DNA of 64,000 nucleotides from Leptasterias polaris (GCA_037783415.1 JAZGTN010000035.1:1922001-1986000), one strand, 5' to 3'; positions 36,004 through 49,029 are shown, counted from the first letter of the stretch. The notes: generated by a model from the sequence alone, not told the origin. Translations and numbers: made by a program.

Positions 36004-36322
36004 TGTTTGTAACATTGGTAAGAGTAAAAATATAAATGTTCACAGATTCGTGCATAACTTACATGGTATAAAGATGGTCATGGTGGGAAACTCCCTTTGA
36101 AATATGTTTGCTTGAACAATTAGTTTTGATCTCATGAGTCAAAAACTCAATGTTTGAAAACAGTGAAAAACAAGGTTTTTATCCACTGTTTTTGTGGTGA
36201 TTCCAATGACCGATTGAGCTTAAACTTTCACAGGTTTGTTATTTCATGTATACATGTTGGGTCACATCAAGTGTGGATACTGGTCTTTGACAATTACCAA
36301 AAGTACAAATGCGCTTTAAGCG
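35999..36322. mobile_element. TTAA-type MITE family 3, copy 2
   Basis: Same ordered blocks as 14503-14845, same orientation (GATGGTCATGGTGGGAAACT, GGGTCACATCAAGTGTGGAT). Intergenic between HMG-CoA synthase and the hydrolase. Confidence 0.8.
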
Positions 36323-36329
36323 GCTCTAT

Positions 36330-39200
36330 TAAATTAGGCCCAGATGTGAGCGTGCCCAAAATCCTTCACAAAACACAAGCAGCTTATCGTTGTTTTCACT
36401 GAAAGTGAACGGTAAAATCTGATGAAATGTTCATGGATTGGTTGAAGGTGAGATTATTGAAAACTATTATACGAGAATTACTTTACTCTTTCAAAAATCA
36501 ATGAAGTAATTTCCCTGTAGATTTGCTATGCATTTCAAATCTCAGTCAATGGTGTACTTTCAATCAAGCACAATTCACCTTTGGGAATGTTTACCCACAG
36601 ATAGATATTCAATTTAAGTCAATCCTTTTATTTTAGTCAAGACAAAAGTTCTAACTACTGTTACCTTTATAACACTTAATAATAGTACCAAACATTTATG
36701 AAGCGCATAAACAAAAGGTCTCTATGCGCTGTACAAATTATTAGAATAAACAGAAACGAGACCAAATGAGGCAATATTAAAAAATGCTAATAATCCAGCC
36801 AAAGGCAAGGGGGGAAAAAGGTCATCCGGAGATCCCTCTAGTGTGAAAGGGTTCTTAGTTTGATAATGTCTCGTGAGATCCATAGTGTTAAAATGCATGT
36901 ACTCGGCTTTCATCCATAAACAAATGTTAATTGTACTGACTAATTCCTATCTATAGCTGACGTTCTGATGTATAATAATGTATTCAATCATTCCATAAAA
37001 ATATCTATAAACAACAAGACAGAGTTTTGTTTTTTATCCTAAATGTAGCTTAATTAGTTATTTAATCATCTATGCACAATTGCCCTTAACAGGGCTAAAA
37101 TTTAGTAATCTGTTATGCAGGCAGAAGTTGGCTAATAGTTAATAATAATAATAATATGGATTTATATCGCGCTTTATCACACCCAAGGGCGTCTCAAAGC
37201 GCTTCTTAACATTATTACCCCTGGTCACTGGGCCATTTATTTCATTCCTTAAACCATCTCAGCTCCCCTGGGGAGTATAAAAAGTTAATGCATCTTATCA
37301 GTAAAAATGCATTTGCTAGCAGGGAACCAATCAACAACAGTGTACATTACATAGGTTTTTGGTTGGTAGCCTATTATTTTGTATATTTTCTATTATACCG
37401 TGTCCAAATTAGTGGCTACGGCTGTGGCTGTTGCTAAGAGTGTTGCTATGGGCCTCCTATCAGTCATACACCATAACATGGCGATCAAGCCGCAGCCGCT
37501 AATTCTGACACGGCCTTTGCCTACACAACGGGCCTATGTTGAAAGTTGGTTTTGATAGATTGATTTTTTTATATTTGAATATTTCAAATGGAATGTTGGG
37601 TTGAAAGTAGAACTGCACCTTAGTTTACATAAAAAAGCACTTCCGTAGGCCTACAAGCAATCTTGTTTGCAATTGATATAAAGTTTGTAGTAATTTAAAC
37701 ATAATACTAAAAGAAAAAAAGGATTTAATTTATACAAATAGATAATAAACAAGGAACACAGATTCACACTTTAAGATCCCTCACAAAAACAGGACAAAGG
37801 TTTTCCCACGAATTTGTTTGCATATTTCCCGCCCTTCATAATTTGCCTCAGTGCGGAGGTGTACTTTGGTTACAATATGTAATGTTGCAGCCAACTGGGC
37901 CTGGTTCTGCATTCGCACTAACTAAACTTCTTGTATTATTGCAAAGAGACCATCATACCATACATATTTTCTGTCCACGTCGGTTTGGTTACAATAAATT
38001 AAAGAAAACAATCTAGCGTTTGGTCTTTTCAAAGAACAGGTTTAACACTTATATAGTGATCAGATGTATTATTATTTTAAACATATCTGTGACGTTTTCG
38101 GATCAAACCCGCAGTGCGTACTAAAATGGATCGTATCATAAAGTGCAAAGGGAAGTAAAAAACAACAAACTAAATAATTAAAGTTGGTTTCTTTACAAAA
38201 CTATCTCTCATTGTGTTTCGTTTTTAAAGAATGTCATAGAGTAATAATAGTGCCCGATTTGATCCGAATTGCGAATCAATCTCGAGTGTGATGTAACACC
38301 ACAAATCTCTATGGCAATGATCGACAACTACTCAAGTTGAATCTTAGTGCTTTGTGTGAAATCGACCCCTGTGATAACTGGAGTAGACTAGAGTGACTAG
38401 CTGCTGAACTTGTATTGACCACGTAGTGTGTTGGATGGCCCGTAAGACTGAATTTTTTAGAACATTCACTGGGCGAGTAATTAAACAAAATGGCAAAAAC
38501 CTATCGTGGACTGCAGTCATGGTCTTTTCCCGAAGGCCAATATAAAAGTTTCACTGTGGTAGATTGACTCTTTGTTTTTGAGAACACGGTGCCGGTGTCT
38601 TTGGGAAATCGTTCCCTCGGAGATTCTGTCTCCCTTATGGGAAATTTACATTGGATAAAGGAGTTTGATTCAAATAGAGGGCGCAAACAGAAGAAGTTAT
38701 AGTGGGGACAGAATCTCTTACCACACCGGTTATTTCTAATGCATGCTGGGACAACACAAAAATATAAAGCTTTGTACACGTTGTTACGTATACTATAGGC
38801 CTACAGCAAAACATGTAGCTGTGATTGACCGTTTTGGTAAAGAAACGGAGGGTTTGGATTTCCAGTGCAATGTGCTTACTTGAAGCATGAATATTGACAA
38901 ACTGCAATGTCCCACTTTTAGTACCCCAATTGGTTTTGTACTCACTTCCAACTGGGGACCTTTACCCAACCGGGGACCCTATTGTCCTCTTCTATAGGTC
39001 CCAAGTTCATTGGTGCTCGCTATGTGGCATTGTGTATGATATCAAAGTCTGATTAAACGTTTGAGATTTCAGAATCGGTAGTGCGGCGTTTGCCACTACA
39101 CAATCCGGTATATGCACACCAACATGGCAGAGGTTTGGAAGAAATTATAAACGGAGAACAATGTAGACAACCAATATTTATGAACAGGGCGCACTAGACG
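36330..39200. other. Intergenic between HMG-CoA synthase and hydrolase
   Basis: Contains a GCGCTTTATCACACCCAAGG-type repeat at 37138-37215 and a small inverted-repeat element at 37398-37515 (CCGTGTCCAAATTAGTGGCT / inverse). The 38.9-39.2 kb part is GC-richer and may hold the hydrolase promoter. No coding signal. Confidence 0.45.
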
Positions 39201-39250
39201 AGTTGCCATCGTTTCCAACCACCAGTACAACCCTTTTTACGTTCTGGACA

Positions 39251-42181
39251 ATGGAGAATACAGCAGACCTCATTCTCTACGGAGGGAGCATCATCACGAT
39301 GGATGAGGGCAACCAGTCCAAGGCCGAAGCCATAGCCATCACCGGGAAGAGGATCGTGGCTGTCGGGGGGATGGATGATGTCTTCCGTCTAAAAGGGAGT
39401 AAGACGGACGTCATTTACCTGAACCAGCAGACCCTCATGCCGGGGTTCATCGAACCACACCAGCACGCCGTATCGTGCGGTCAATTTCGTAGTCAGTTCG
39501 TCGACATCGGAGGTGCCACGTTCAGGTTTGTGTGGCCCATTATCTTGAATCTAAGAACCCTCACGTGATAGTAAAAAGCAACCAGTATTCCCTCAACTGG
39601 TCAACCTCTGTGCACACGAGGACCAGTAAAACTTTCCCCTAACTGGCTAGTTCATGCTTCCCGAGGCTATACAGCATAAACAAATTCACTGAGTCCAACA
39701 AAACATTAGCAATATTGACAGAAAATAACTTGAAATAAGTGTAGGTGACGACCAATAACAATTCCAGGCTTACTCTTCTGGTCCAATCAGCTTGCCTGAG
39801 GAACAAAGATGACAACGCCTGTATCCTCCTATTTTAACACCAACATATTTTAATTTTATATCATCAGCTGTGGTTCACTTTTTATTCTTGCGTATTCCAG
39901 AAGTTACAGTGAAATTCGTCTCGTGATTGAGGCAAAAATGCAAGAATTGTCTGCCGAACAAGACAACGGAAGTTGGGGCGTGTTCTGCGGCTGGGACCCA
40001 GAACTTGTTACCGATCTGCCAATGCTCAGCGCCGCGTTCCTGGACGCAGCTTTCCAACGCTCCATCCCAATGATAGTGCTCGGCCAGAGCACTCACGTTG
40101 CTTGGGCAAACAGCAAAGCTCTTGACCAGGCAATGGTTAGTCTAGGTTTGGTATAATTGGCTTCTTGTATGGTCACTATACGAGCATGATTCGGTGACGC
40201 CCTGTTCTCATCGTATTACAAATCATTGAAGAAAAGGACCTTGCTATTGTTCAAAATGGCACTGTTGCTGCGGGATGTCCCGGCCCAACTTGTTAAAAAA
40301 AATATATATAAAAATGACTATTCTGTCACGCTGATACATTCACCTTTGGCTTTATTGACTCATATAAGTAAATAGGCATAGGCCTATTCCAAAAAATCTC
40401 TATATAAAAAAGGTTAACGTTGTTTAGAAAATATTTTTCACTTTGTGTTTTGTGACATTAGCACCTTGTGGAAAAGTACCCTACTTCGTTTGATAGAGAC
40501 GTAGACGGGAATCTCACCGGCAAGATTTTCGAATGGAATGCCATCGAGGAGATGCTCAATACTGCCCATGCGCCAAATGAAGACGAGTTGCGAAGATCCA
40601 CCCAGGATCAGTTTCGATTCTACGGCTCGGTGGGCTTCACTACGGTCACTGAACTGTGCTACTCACCCAATCCATCTTACAACCGACTGCTGAAGAAGAT
40701 AACGGACAAAGAAGACTGCCCAATTCGTCTTGGTATAGGAAATTATTTGCTTGTGATATCATTATTGGACAACTGGGTGTAATTTTTTCTTCCTCACATT
40801 AGTAATCGACTATAAACAAATTGTAATAATTGGTTCTAATTTGATCGACAACAACATAATGGTTTTAAACAATGATTTGGTTTTACATGGTTTATACTGC
40901 AGCCTTATACCTCTGCATTGAAAGTTTGAAGGAAGATGTAGATACAACCCAGACAGAAGAAACACTAACGTCTGATGTAAGAAACTACAGCAGCAAACTA
41001 TGGGAGGCTGGCCTGAAAATGTTCGCCGATGGGTCCCCGCATTGCGGAACTGCAGCCGTCCGGGAGCCCTACCTGAGCACCCCCTTGACCAAGACCCTGG
41101 GGTTTCCCAACCCGCCCGGGTACGGCATGCTGTTCTACAGCAAGAAGTCCATGTTAGACACGGTCAAGAAGCACCACCTACAAGGAAAGCAGCTCGCTAT
41201 ACACTGCCACGGGGAACGAGCCATCGAACAAGTTTTGGAAACATATGAAGAGGTTTGTTCTTCTTCTTTCATTGTAAGGCAATTTGTAAAGATGTCCTAT
41301 GGTGACATCTTAAAAATAGCGGATATTTTTGTTATTAAGGGTAAGGAACAAATACAGATGAAGTGCATGCACATGAGTGGTTGTCGATTCCGAACACGCT
41401 GCACAACTGAACATTTCAAGAAATATTATTGCACAACACTTAAAGTATATCTAAGGAAATATTTTGAAAACACAAATAATACTCAGGTCCTGAGTGGGCA
41501 CCCAGGTGACTACCGCCACCGCATGGAGCATCTTGGCCTCATCACCCCGGAGCAGATCGCCCGTGCCGCCAAGCTCAACCTGGCCCTATCGTTCTTTGTG
41601 GATCACTTGCGATTTTACGCGCTTGTCTACAAGACAGATATATTCGGTGACCGAGTCAACCGCTGGACACCACTGTCTGAGGCCACGAAGAGTGGAGTTA
41701 CTTGGACCATTCACCAGGTAGGTAATCTTAGCTTAATTAATTCATGTTGGTTGTGTGTTGTAATGTTTCGAATCTTCTCTATCATGACGCATGCCTCTTA
41801 TTCCATCAGGACCACCCCGCATTTCCCGGTGAGGTCTCTCCCTTCTCCAACATGAAGACTGCCATAACTCGTTGCACCAGGGACGACCCCGACACGCCCT
41901 ACGGCCCAGAGTACCGAGTGTCCATCCACGACGCTCTCAAGTCCTACACCGTCAACGCGGCCTGGCAGCTCCACCTGGAGAAAGATGTGGGTAGCATCAC
42001 GGCGGGCAAAAAGGCCGACCTGGTGGTGCTGTCAGAGAACCCGTACAACGTGGAACCAGTCGACTTGGAGAGGATTAACGTCATTGAGACGTTCATTGAC
42101 GGTCATCGTAATAATTACGCTGAATTAAAATGCTTAAACGAGACAAGCATCCACATTCTACAACGTCCTGTTGACGGTTAA
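39251..42181 (+). CDS. Amidohydrolase family 3 (YtcJ-like) metal-dependent hydrolase
   Basis: Exons 39251-39525, 39901-40135, 40462-40732, 40903-41252, 41487-41717 and 41810-42181 join in phase to 577 residues, a normal length for YtcJ-like amidohydrolases. The only upstream extension starts at a TTG, so the ATG of MENTADLILYGG was chosen. Landmarks in order: MPGFIEPHQHA (metal-binding His region), CGWDPE, QSTHVAWANSKAL, FADGSPHCGTAAV, AIHCHGERAI, HRMEHLGLITPEQ, and the C-terminal composite-domain motif GSITAGKKADLVVLSENPYN. These fit a TIM-barrel amidohydrolase with a beta-sandwich. The family acts on amide bonds in varied small molecules; the substrate cannot be told from sequence. No secretion signal is seen. 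It ends 1.7 kb from the oppositely oriented GH16 pseudogene. Confidence 0.9.
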
Positions 42182-42677
42182 ATTTGAACCTGACAGTGAC
42201 AACCTAAAATGTTGTTCAGTGTACAGATTCTAGAAACTAAAATGAAATTGTGTTTTAGAGGTAAGGTCATATAGATTGGTTTTTGTCAACGTAGGCTAAT
42301 GCTGATTTACTGGAACTAATTTTAAAGAATGATACAGTAAAAAACACATGAGAAAGTTTCAGCTGAAAACAGTGCCTGTTATTGAGAAAACGGAAAAAAT
42401 CGTCACGGTATTATTTTTTACAAGAACGTCGAGTCTATCTTAGTGGGGTGAAAGCGGGTACCAACCCCATCTCCGGTCGCAGCACTCGCAAACGGACACC
42501 AACCCTCAGAAAACTGAGACCCCGGCTACAACGTTTTCGAGAAGCAGGCATGTGAGGGCGCCTTTGGCCGCCAGCCACATCAACCCATAAAACCACGGAG
42601 CACAGCCAGAGATCGAAAGTGTTTAGAGAGGGACCAACTCACGTTAAACATATAGTTCAATAGTTATGCATAGGCTT
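42182..42677. other. 3' flank of the hydrolase
   Basis: 42330-42420 resembles 13350-13440 (GTTTCAGCTGAAAACAGTGC against GTTTCAGCTGAATACAGTGT), another dispersed repeat. No gene. Confidence 0.4.
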
Positions 42678-43040
42678 GTTAAAGGCAAAGTGTTTTAATC
42701 CTATATTAGTAAATGTAGATATATACAATAACCTGTGAAAATTTCACTACAAAAGGTGGTCGTGTTTTTGAGATATCGCCGAAAAACTGGAGCAAACATT
42801 TCCACACAGGAAGAATATATTCTATAAGAATACACAATCTGAGAAACGTTTCTGACAGAAACGTTTCTCAGATTCAAATTTTGGGGCATAAAACCTGATA
42901 TCTTTTTCCATAACCACATTACTTCGAAGTGAATGGATTCTCAAAATGATTTGTACTATCGAAAGCTGCTGTACTCCTTACAACGTAAGTTTTTACCGCC
43001 ATTAATGTTCAAAGTCATGACCAAACGTATACAGACCGTA
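42678..43040. mobile_element. MITE with central palindrome, copy 3
   Basis: GTTAAAGGCAAAGTGTTTTA ... GAAACGTTTCTGACAGAAAC ... CATTACTTCGAAGTGAATGG. Between the hydrolase and the GH16 pseudogene. Confidence 0.75.
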
Positions 43041-43794
43041 CGTGTCATTGTTCTGCTTATTCCAACCCTGGCCGCAAATGTTGAGTTATTTTTGTTTACT
43101 CTCTTCTAAGACTTATTGGCCATTACTCACAGTCATTTAAATAATTAAGAAGTAAACACCATTTTAAAATAAATTTTGTCATGTTTATTGCAGTATAACG
43201 CAGAGTGTAAATTACACAAAGATTTTTTTTAAACAAAGACGGTGTATACAAGCTTTTTAAGACAGTTAAATACCTTGGAAATAGCTCTCACTCACACTAA
43301 ATTTTACATCAAAAACAATCTAAAACGGTATTGTTAAATAGTATATGTCATCTTTTGATACCTGAACAAAATAATTGTTTTCAACACCAATGAAATTTAC
43401 TCCAGTGTTACTTTGTGAAGAGTTGAGACGGTACTATATTTCAACCCAACATGAATACCCTTCCGTTCTATAAACTGTAAACATCACTGAAGAGTCTTCA
43501 CAAAAAGCGTGTGACTGCAGCACAAATTTTTCTCCCTTTTTAGGCACCCCAAAAGAGAAAAATGTGCGTTGTTCTTAACTGTAATTGCACGTGCAAAATG
43601 ACATCAACTTAAAGACATTTTCACGTGCAAACACATAGAAGAACAGACTACACCAACACTGTCACGTTTATGCCGCTGTTGACGGCGTGGATTCAGACTA
43701 CTTTTTGGCGCATCTACGAAGTTTCAAAATATTACGAGTTACAATAACGGATAATTATCAAACATTATACACATTTACATAATTTTATGAATGA

Positions 43795-43860
43795 CATACC
43801 TTGCCTGCATAACCGCGGATTCACCACTGTTGCCTCCAATATTTCCAGGCTTATTTTGAC
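43795..43860 (-). other. Possible diverged copy of the GH16 C-terminal end
   Basis: Minus frame reads NKPGNIGGNSGESAVMQARY, which resembles NPDVNNGEDAAMQVKSVRVW at the end of the GH16 gene 80 bp upstream on the same strand. Could be a relic of a tandem exon duplication; the match is short. Confidence 0.35.
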
Positions 43861-44098
43861 ACTTAAAAATTAGCAAATTTTGTGGAATATTCCCGTAAAA
43901 ATATGTTCTGATAATTTTACACCGCCCAGACTCGCACAGACTTGACCTGCATAGCTGCGTCTTCACCGTTGTTGACGTCTGGGTTCCAGGTAGGATACCA
44001 GCTATCCTTCGCATTCCAAAAGTCTGCTGCAGCAGTAGGGGAATTGTTAGACCACGGTTTGGGGTACGGTTGGTTGGTCAAACCATCCGAGAAGTAAT

Positions 44099-44262
44099 AC
44101 ACCGATCCATTAAGCCACGCCCATTTCTCATTGACCAATCACAACCGCGAAATCTGATCACCATTATTTTGAGCCGTTTGGTGATCTTTGCACTAATGGT
44201 GATCGGGTTTCGCGGCTGTGATTGGTCAACTCGTAAGGAGGCGGGGCTTAATGGATCGATCT
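44099..44262. mobile_element. Foldback MITE copy A, inside last exon of GH16 gene
   Basis: 164-bp near-palindromic element with ends ACACCGATCCATTAAGCC and AGATCGATCCATTAAGCC (inverse). Flanked by AT on both sides; removing the element plus one AT restores an unbroken reading ...VAVGSTN|YFSDGL... of the GH16 exon. Arms of about 65 bp each carry a CCAAT-containing block (TTGACCAATCAC) and one end carries CCACGCCC. It adds a stop (ATC CAT TAA) when read from the exon. It differs from copy B only by 4 extra bases near the centre. Confidence 0.9.
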
Positions 44263-44301
44263 ATTGGTGCTACCCACAGCAACGTTGAGAATAATGTAGA
44301 A

Positions 44302-45310
44302 CTGTTAAAATAAACGATTGAGGTGAAATTGCAAACAATTACCGTTACGTGAGGTTTAAATGTAATTGTGCGAGACCCGCCCACTTCATGCCTCAATGAT
44401 CCTAAACGATTCGGGAAGAGTTCGTCCTCCACGTATAGCAATATGTACAACTCGTTTTCGCAAATCCTTTTTACCTAATGCCAGTCATCTTTTTAATTCT
44501 AAGTACAGAAGGTAATGTCTTTGCATGGTTTTTTAAAGCTGTATGTTTGATAGCCCAAAATGGTAGCCCAAAATGGTAGGTCTTCACTGGCTGGTCCAGT
44601 GTCTTTAAATAATGTGCATCAAGTGTTTTATTATATTTTCTGTCAGTGCATTTTAAAATCGTTTAATGCTTTAGTTTTCAATGTACATGTATACAAGTAT
44701 TGTATGTCTTTTTCACTTAATAAGTATTATTCTTGTATGTAATATTTTTTAGATTCCTTTTAATTTTGCACACTGCGGGACGAAGAATTTCATGTTGTGT
44801 CAAACCAATGTGACCAATAAATAAATAAATGCATGAATGAATGAATGAATGAATTTATTTCGTGGTGTCCTTTTTTATTAGGAATGGAATCGGCCACCAT
44901 TATTGTCTAGCGGTTGAGATGTCTGTCTTATAAAGTAGAGGGTAGGTGTATAACAGGGCTTGCTTCCCGCCTCAGAAGTCCATGGGTTTTATTTCTTCAA
45001 TCTTTTCTTCTTCATTCTCACAGGGCTTTCGAAGCACTGAGTTACCAGAGTGTTCATACATTAGTGTGTGTCAAATTAAATTGAATGGTAATATCAAATT
45101 AGGCCCTATGCAATATAATTTCCCCTTGTTAGTGGCTTCCGAAAGTCATGGCATGTGCGTTCTTCGTTCTGGATTACTATAGTAATGCTGTTTTGAGTGT
45201 TTGGGGTTGAAATTCCGGTTCAAAAGTGAAGTTCCTAAATAGGATTTAATATAGCGTTCTTTGTAAGATTTGTATTGTTCTATGTAAGATTTGTATTGAT
45301 TGGTTCATAC
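44302..45310. other. Intron before last GH16 exon
   Basis: Holds the LINE-like tail at 44745-44865. No other element recognised. Confidence 0.4.
44745..44865 (+). mobile_element. LINE-like 3' tail with (ATAA)n/(ATGA)n repeat
   Basis: GGGACGAAGAATTTCATGTT then GTGACCAATAAATAAATAAA and GAATGAATGAATGAATG. The arrangement is that of an L2/CR1-type 3' end. Confidence 0.45.
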
Positions 45311-46199
45311 CTCCTGGTCAAAGGGTGCCACTTTAGATGCTGAGCCCCTCCATGGGTTTTCTGTACCAGGGGCATCCGCTTCGAACTCCCCGAATTCCCA
45401 GAACCCATCGGATCCAGGGTCTGCGTTGAGGATCATCTCATCATCCACGAAGAACCTGGATACATTTAAAGAAACATCAACAATTCATCGAGAACGAATC
45501 AACTCAGTCAAGATGAAGATCTATTTGACCTTAAAACCCCTATAATAAACAACAATAAACTAACAAATATACATTAAACACACCAACAAACAAAAGCCAC
45601 ACTTTGATCTGTGATATTATTATGGCAGTATTTGCATCCAATCTGAGTGCACTTACTTCAAGCCGTTAGATGTCCACTCCATGCCGAACTTATGGAAGTC
45701 ATCCCCAAAGTGACCGCTTGCCAAATTCCTGGAAGATTAAATGGAATACATTTTCCAATTTTGTAAAAAAAGGATCAATAATAAAAAAAATAATGATAAC
45801 AATAATATTGAGTACACATACAGTGCGTTTATAATGTTGGTTATTTCCATAAAGGGAGGGATTTCAATGAGGTGTGTAACTCACTTTGTAGCGTGCGTCT
45901 TGGGCCATGCGTTAAATGGCCAGTACGGTCCCAGTGCATTGTGGACCCCATTTGGTTAACTCCAGCATTGACGCCATTGCTGTCGTACAAGTTTCGATTT
46001 CCTTTGAAGAGAGAAAGGACACAACAATTCAATTTTACACCCGACAGTGTAAATTTTATGTTTTTTTCACCTGTGAATCTCTGACGAAAATAAATGCCTA
46101 TTGAAGTGTGCACGTTGAGTGAAAAAGAATGGAAAAGAATGTGATTAGTGAGCGAACTTGATTTGAGTCCCCCCCCCCTTTTTTTGGGGGGGGGATTGT

Positions 46200-46245
46200 T
46201 TATTTATTTATTATTATTATTATTATTATTTTTTTTTAGTTATTA
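46200..46245. repeat. (TTA)n microsatellite with flanking homopolymers
   Basis: TTATTATTATTATTATTATT preceded by C and G runs (46170-46194), in a GH16 intron. Confidence 0.8.
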
Positions 46246-46724
46246 TTTGTTTGGGGTGGGGGTAGGTGACAAGGGTTCTCCTGCTGCTACCCCCTCCCCC
46301 AGTTACGTCAGTGGTTATTTACCTCGGCTTTCAACCATATCGATTTCACCGGATGCAGGCCAGCCGCCACATCCATTACGCTTTGGCAGGAGCCAGATAG
46401 CTGCAGTGACAAACATAGAAAAACAAAATTAAGTAATCATCTCGTCACTATAAAACATCTCATGTAAAACAGTAAGGAACCCAACACTCAGGGAAAAAAC
46501 AACAGCCACCAAACATGTAAATAGTAAAACCTATTTTGCTATTTGCATTTATATTACTATTGAGAGCCATAATTTATTCTCTTCATCCAGGAGTAAATGT
46601 GTAGGCATTTCAGGTGTATGGTGCACCAATAAGCGGCTTTATAATTAATGTTATCAATCTACGGACGTTTGATAACTATAATTATAAGCAAATAAATTTG
46701 GCTGGAATATAGAAAAATTGACTA

Positions 46725-46866
46725 AGAGCTGGATTTTAATCTGCAACCTCCGGATTAACATGTCCGCGCTCTACCAACTGAACTATCTAGCCTTAATGTT
46801 GGCGGTCTCCCTATTTGTCAATATCTTTATTCGGGGGTGCCAACCAGAAGCCATTCAACCTGCAAT
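46725..46866 (-). mobile_element. SINE-A, tRNA-derived, copy 2
   Basis: Inverse of copy 1 in the same order: leader GGCACCCCCGAATAAAGATA, ACCGCCAACATT, then TAGTTCAGTTGGTAGAGC and a box B eroded to AGATTAAAATCC. It ends 24 bp from the end of a GH16 exon (46890), inside the intron. Confidence 0.75.
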
Positions 46867-48005
46867 TATTATTAGGGTAAGTTATGTACCTGGCCACAGC
46901 CAATCTCCGGCCGGCAGTTTAGCAACAATTTCCACCTTGCCGTATGTGAAGGCGAATGAGTTGACGGTCCTCAGTCGGGCAGACTGGATCGGGTTGACGG
47001 GGTTGCTTCCCGACCCGGTGCGCTGGCAACCATAGAAGGCGTTCCCCGTGCATAGGTCAGCTGGTGCAGCCCCTAATCAAGATAATAGAGAGAAAAAAAA
47101 CACACAATATTTTCAGCCTCCTATAAAAAACTGTCCGGGTGAAATTGTACATGATGTGGTCACATCATGTGGAGAAAGCAATGCTTTCGTTTACAATTCA
47201 AATCCTAAATGAAATATATTAACCAATCAATATGAATGCGTCTCCATATCTTTCAGATGTCAGTGTCTAGAAAAGTTAACAAAGAAGTGAACGCATTATA
47301 CTGGTTAGACGTGAAGAGTTGGGCATTAAAAAGTGTTTTTACCTCGCATATTAATAAATTCCTGACTAAAAATTGTGTTGTTTTCACAAAATTGAGTAGT
47401 CAGATGTACGGACTTTTTCTTTGAAAAGGGGCGGGGTACTTACCGGCTTCACAAAGAGGGTATTGTCTCTGACGTAACTGTTGGAACGGTTGTTGGTGTA
47501 GTATTGGAACTCCCAGTTCTGTAAGAAGACAAATAATTCATAGTTAATGATGATGAGAAACATCATTTCAAATACAAAATATTTGTGTGACTCTTGTTGT
47601 TTTCTTCATTCATCATTGGTACCTCCTTCCTTCGGCGTTTCGGCACATAAAGAAGAAATTGTAAATAAACAAAAACAATTTATCTTAAAATCCCTTTTCT
47701 CATGGTCAACCAAATCATCATCCATCTTTACATCTTCATCCGCACCCCCTCCAAATTGGTCTTACCCCGCCCCCTCCAGCTGTGATTTCGTGCTCCCATA
47801 GATCCATGTTGAGTGTGCTGAATGTGTCCTCAAACATCCCATTGCAAGGCATGACGGACTTGTCACATGATGAGTCACATGGGTAGCTGCTACATCCGGG
47901 TGTTACAACACCTATTAAAAATAAATCCAATAAAAATCACATCAAACCTGGTATATATTATTTTAAAAAGAGGATACAATCGAAACCTTACTATCCAACG
48001 GTCTG

Positions 48006-48376
48006 TTTAGGGACACATTGCCTTCGGATTGGGCGCTTTGGGCTATAAAAAGCGTTGTGAAATGAATGTGGTTGAAAAGATGTTTTAAAAGTACAATATA
48101 ATGATCCACACAAATACGCCTCAAAATTGTGTGGTTTCCTTTTTACTTTGTGAACTAACACGGTCTTAACTTTGTGGAATCGAAAATTTTATTCTACAAA
48201 ATGGTGGACCGGTACGGTCAATTTATAAAATAAAAGGAGAACCACGCACACAATTTCAACGGATATTTTGTGTGAATCGTTATATTTTACGTTTACATTG
48301 TCTTTCCAACCATATCCATTTCATAACAGACGCTTGTATAACCCAAAGGGCGTCCAATCCGAGAGCAATGTGTCCC
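48006..48376. mobile_element. Giant palindromic MITE, decayed copy 3 (GH16 intron)
   Basis: TTTAGGGACACATTGCCTTC ... AATGATCCACACAAATACGC ... GCAATGTGTCCC. Same order as copies 1 and 2 with many substitutions and a lost right TTAA. Confidence 0.75.
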
Positions 48377-48707
48377 AGTTATTTTAAAGAGCTCATTGAC
48401 TTGAAAAATATGCAAAACAATTTGCATACGGTCACATTTCCAGTGACGGTATTGGCTGTTTCAAAAAAATACTGGACGGTGGTAACTGGACGGTGATGGT
48501 GTCGTACTTTTATTCATCACGCTAAATTGCGGGTTGCAATTTGGAACGGTTTCAACTTGTCGACCCGGGATGATGGGTGTGCCTGTGTGTGAACTCACGA
48601 ATGGGTTCCGACCAGGTGCGGTCAGTCATCGTGTAACCATTGCCGTTGTAGATGACCAAGACCCAGTAGTAAATCGTCTGACCTAGCATCGGAATATGAG
48701 ATGGAAT

Positions 48708-48867
48708 AGATCGATCCATTAAGCCCCGCCTCCTTACGAGTTGACCAATCACAGCCGCGAAACCCGATCACCATTAGTGCAAAGATCACCAAACGGCTCA
48801 AATGGTGATCAGATTTCGCGGTTGTGATTGGTCAATGAGAAATGGGCGTGGCTTAATGGATCGGTGT
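48708..48867. mobile_element. Foldback MITE copy B, inside a CBM39-region exon of GH16 gene
   Basis: 160-bp element; its reverse complement is identical to copy A apart from a 4-base difference in the centre, so the two copies are in opposite orientation 4.4 kb apart. Flanked by AT; removing the element plus one AT rejoins ...VHENRA|IPSHIPMLGQTIYYW in frame. The target core AATT is shared with copy A. Stops inside the element end the exon's reading frame. Confidence 0.9.
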
Positions 48868-49029
48868 ATTGCTCTGTTCTCGTGGACCCAGTATCCATCT
48901 GTGGGCGTGGCAAAAGAGATAGATAAGGGAAGTTCACTCTCTTAAAATTGAAATTCACCCTATTCGATTGAAATTTATTCTGGTTGCTAAGCAAATGACT
49001 CTCACAAAAGCAAACTTAATCACTGTAAT

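Noticed and set aside
41000..41248. Plus-strand frame of 82 codons
   Set aside because: Shadow frame of hydrolase exon 4 (GC-rich coding sequence).
44099..44262. MITE acting as a spliced intron (introner)
   Set aside because: No GT at the left or AG at the right boundary in the sense orientation, and stops are present; kept only as a question for RNA data.
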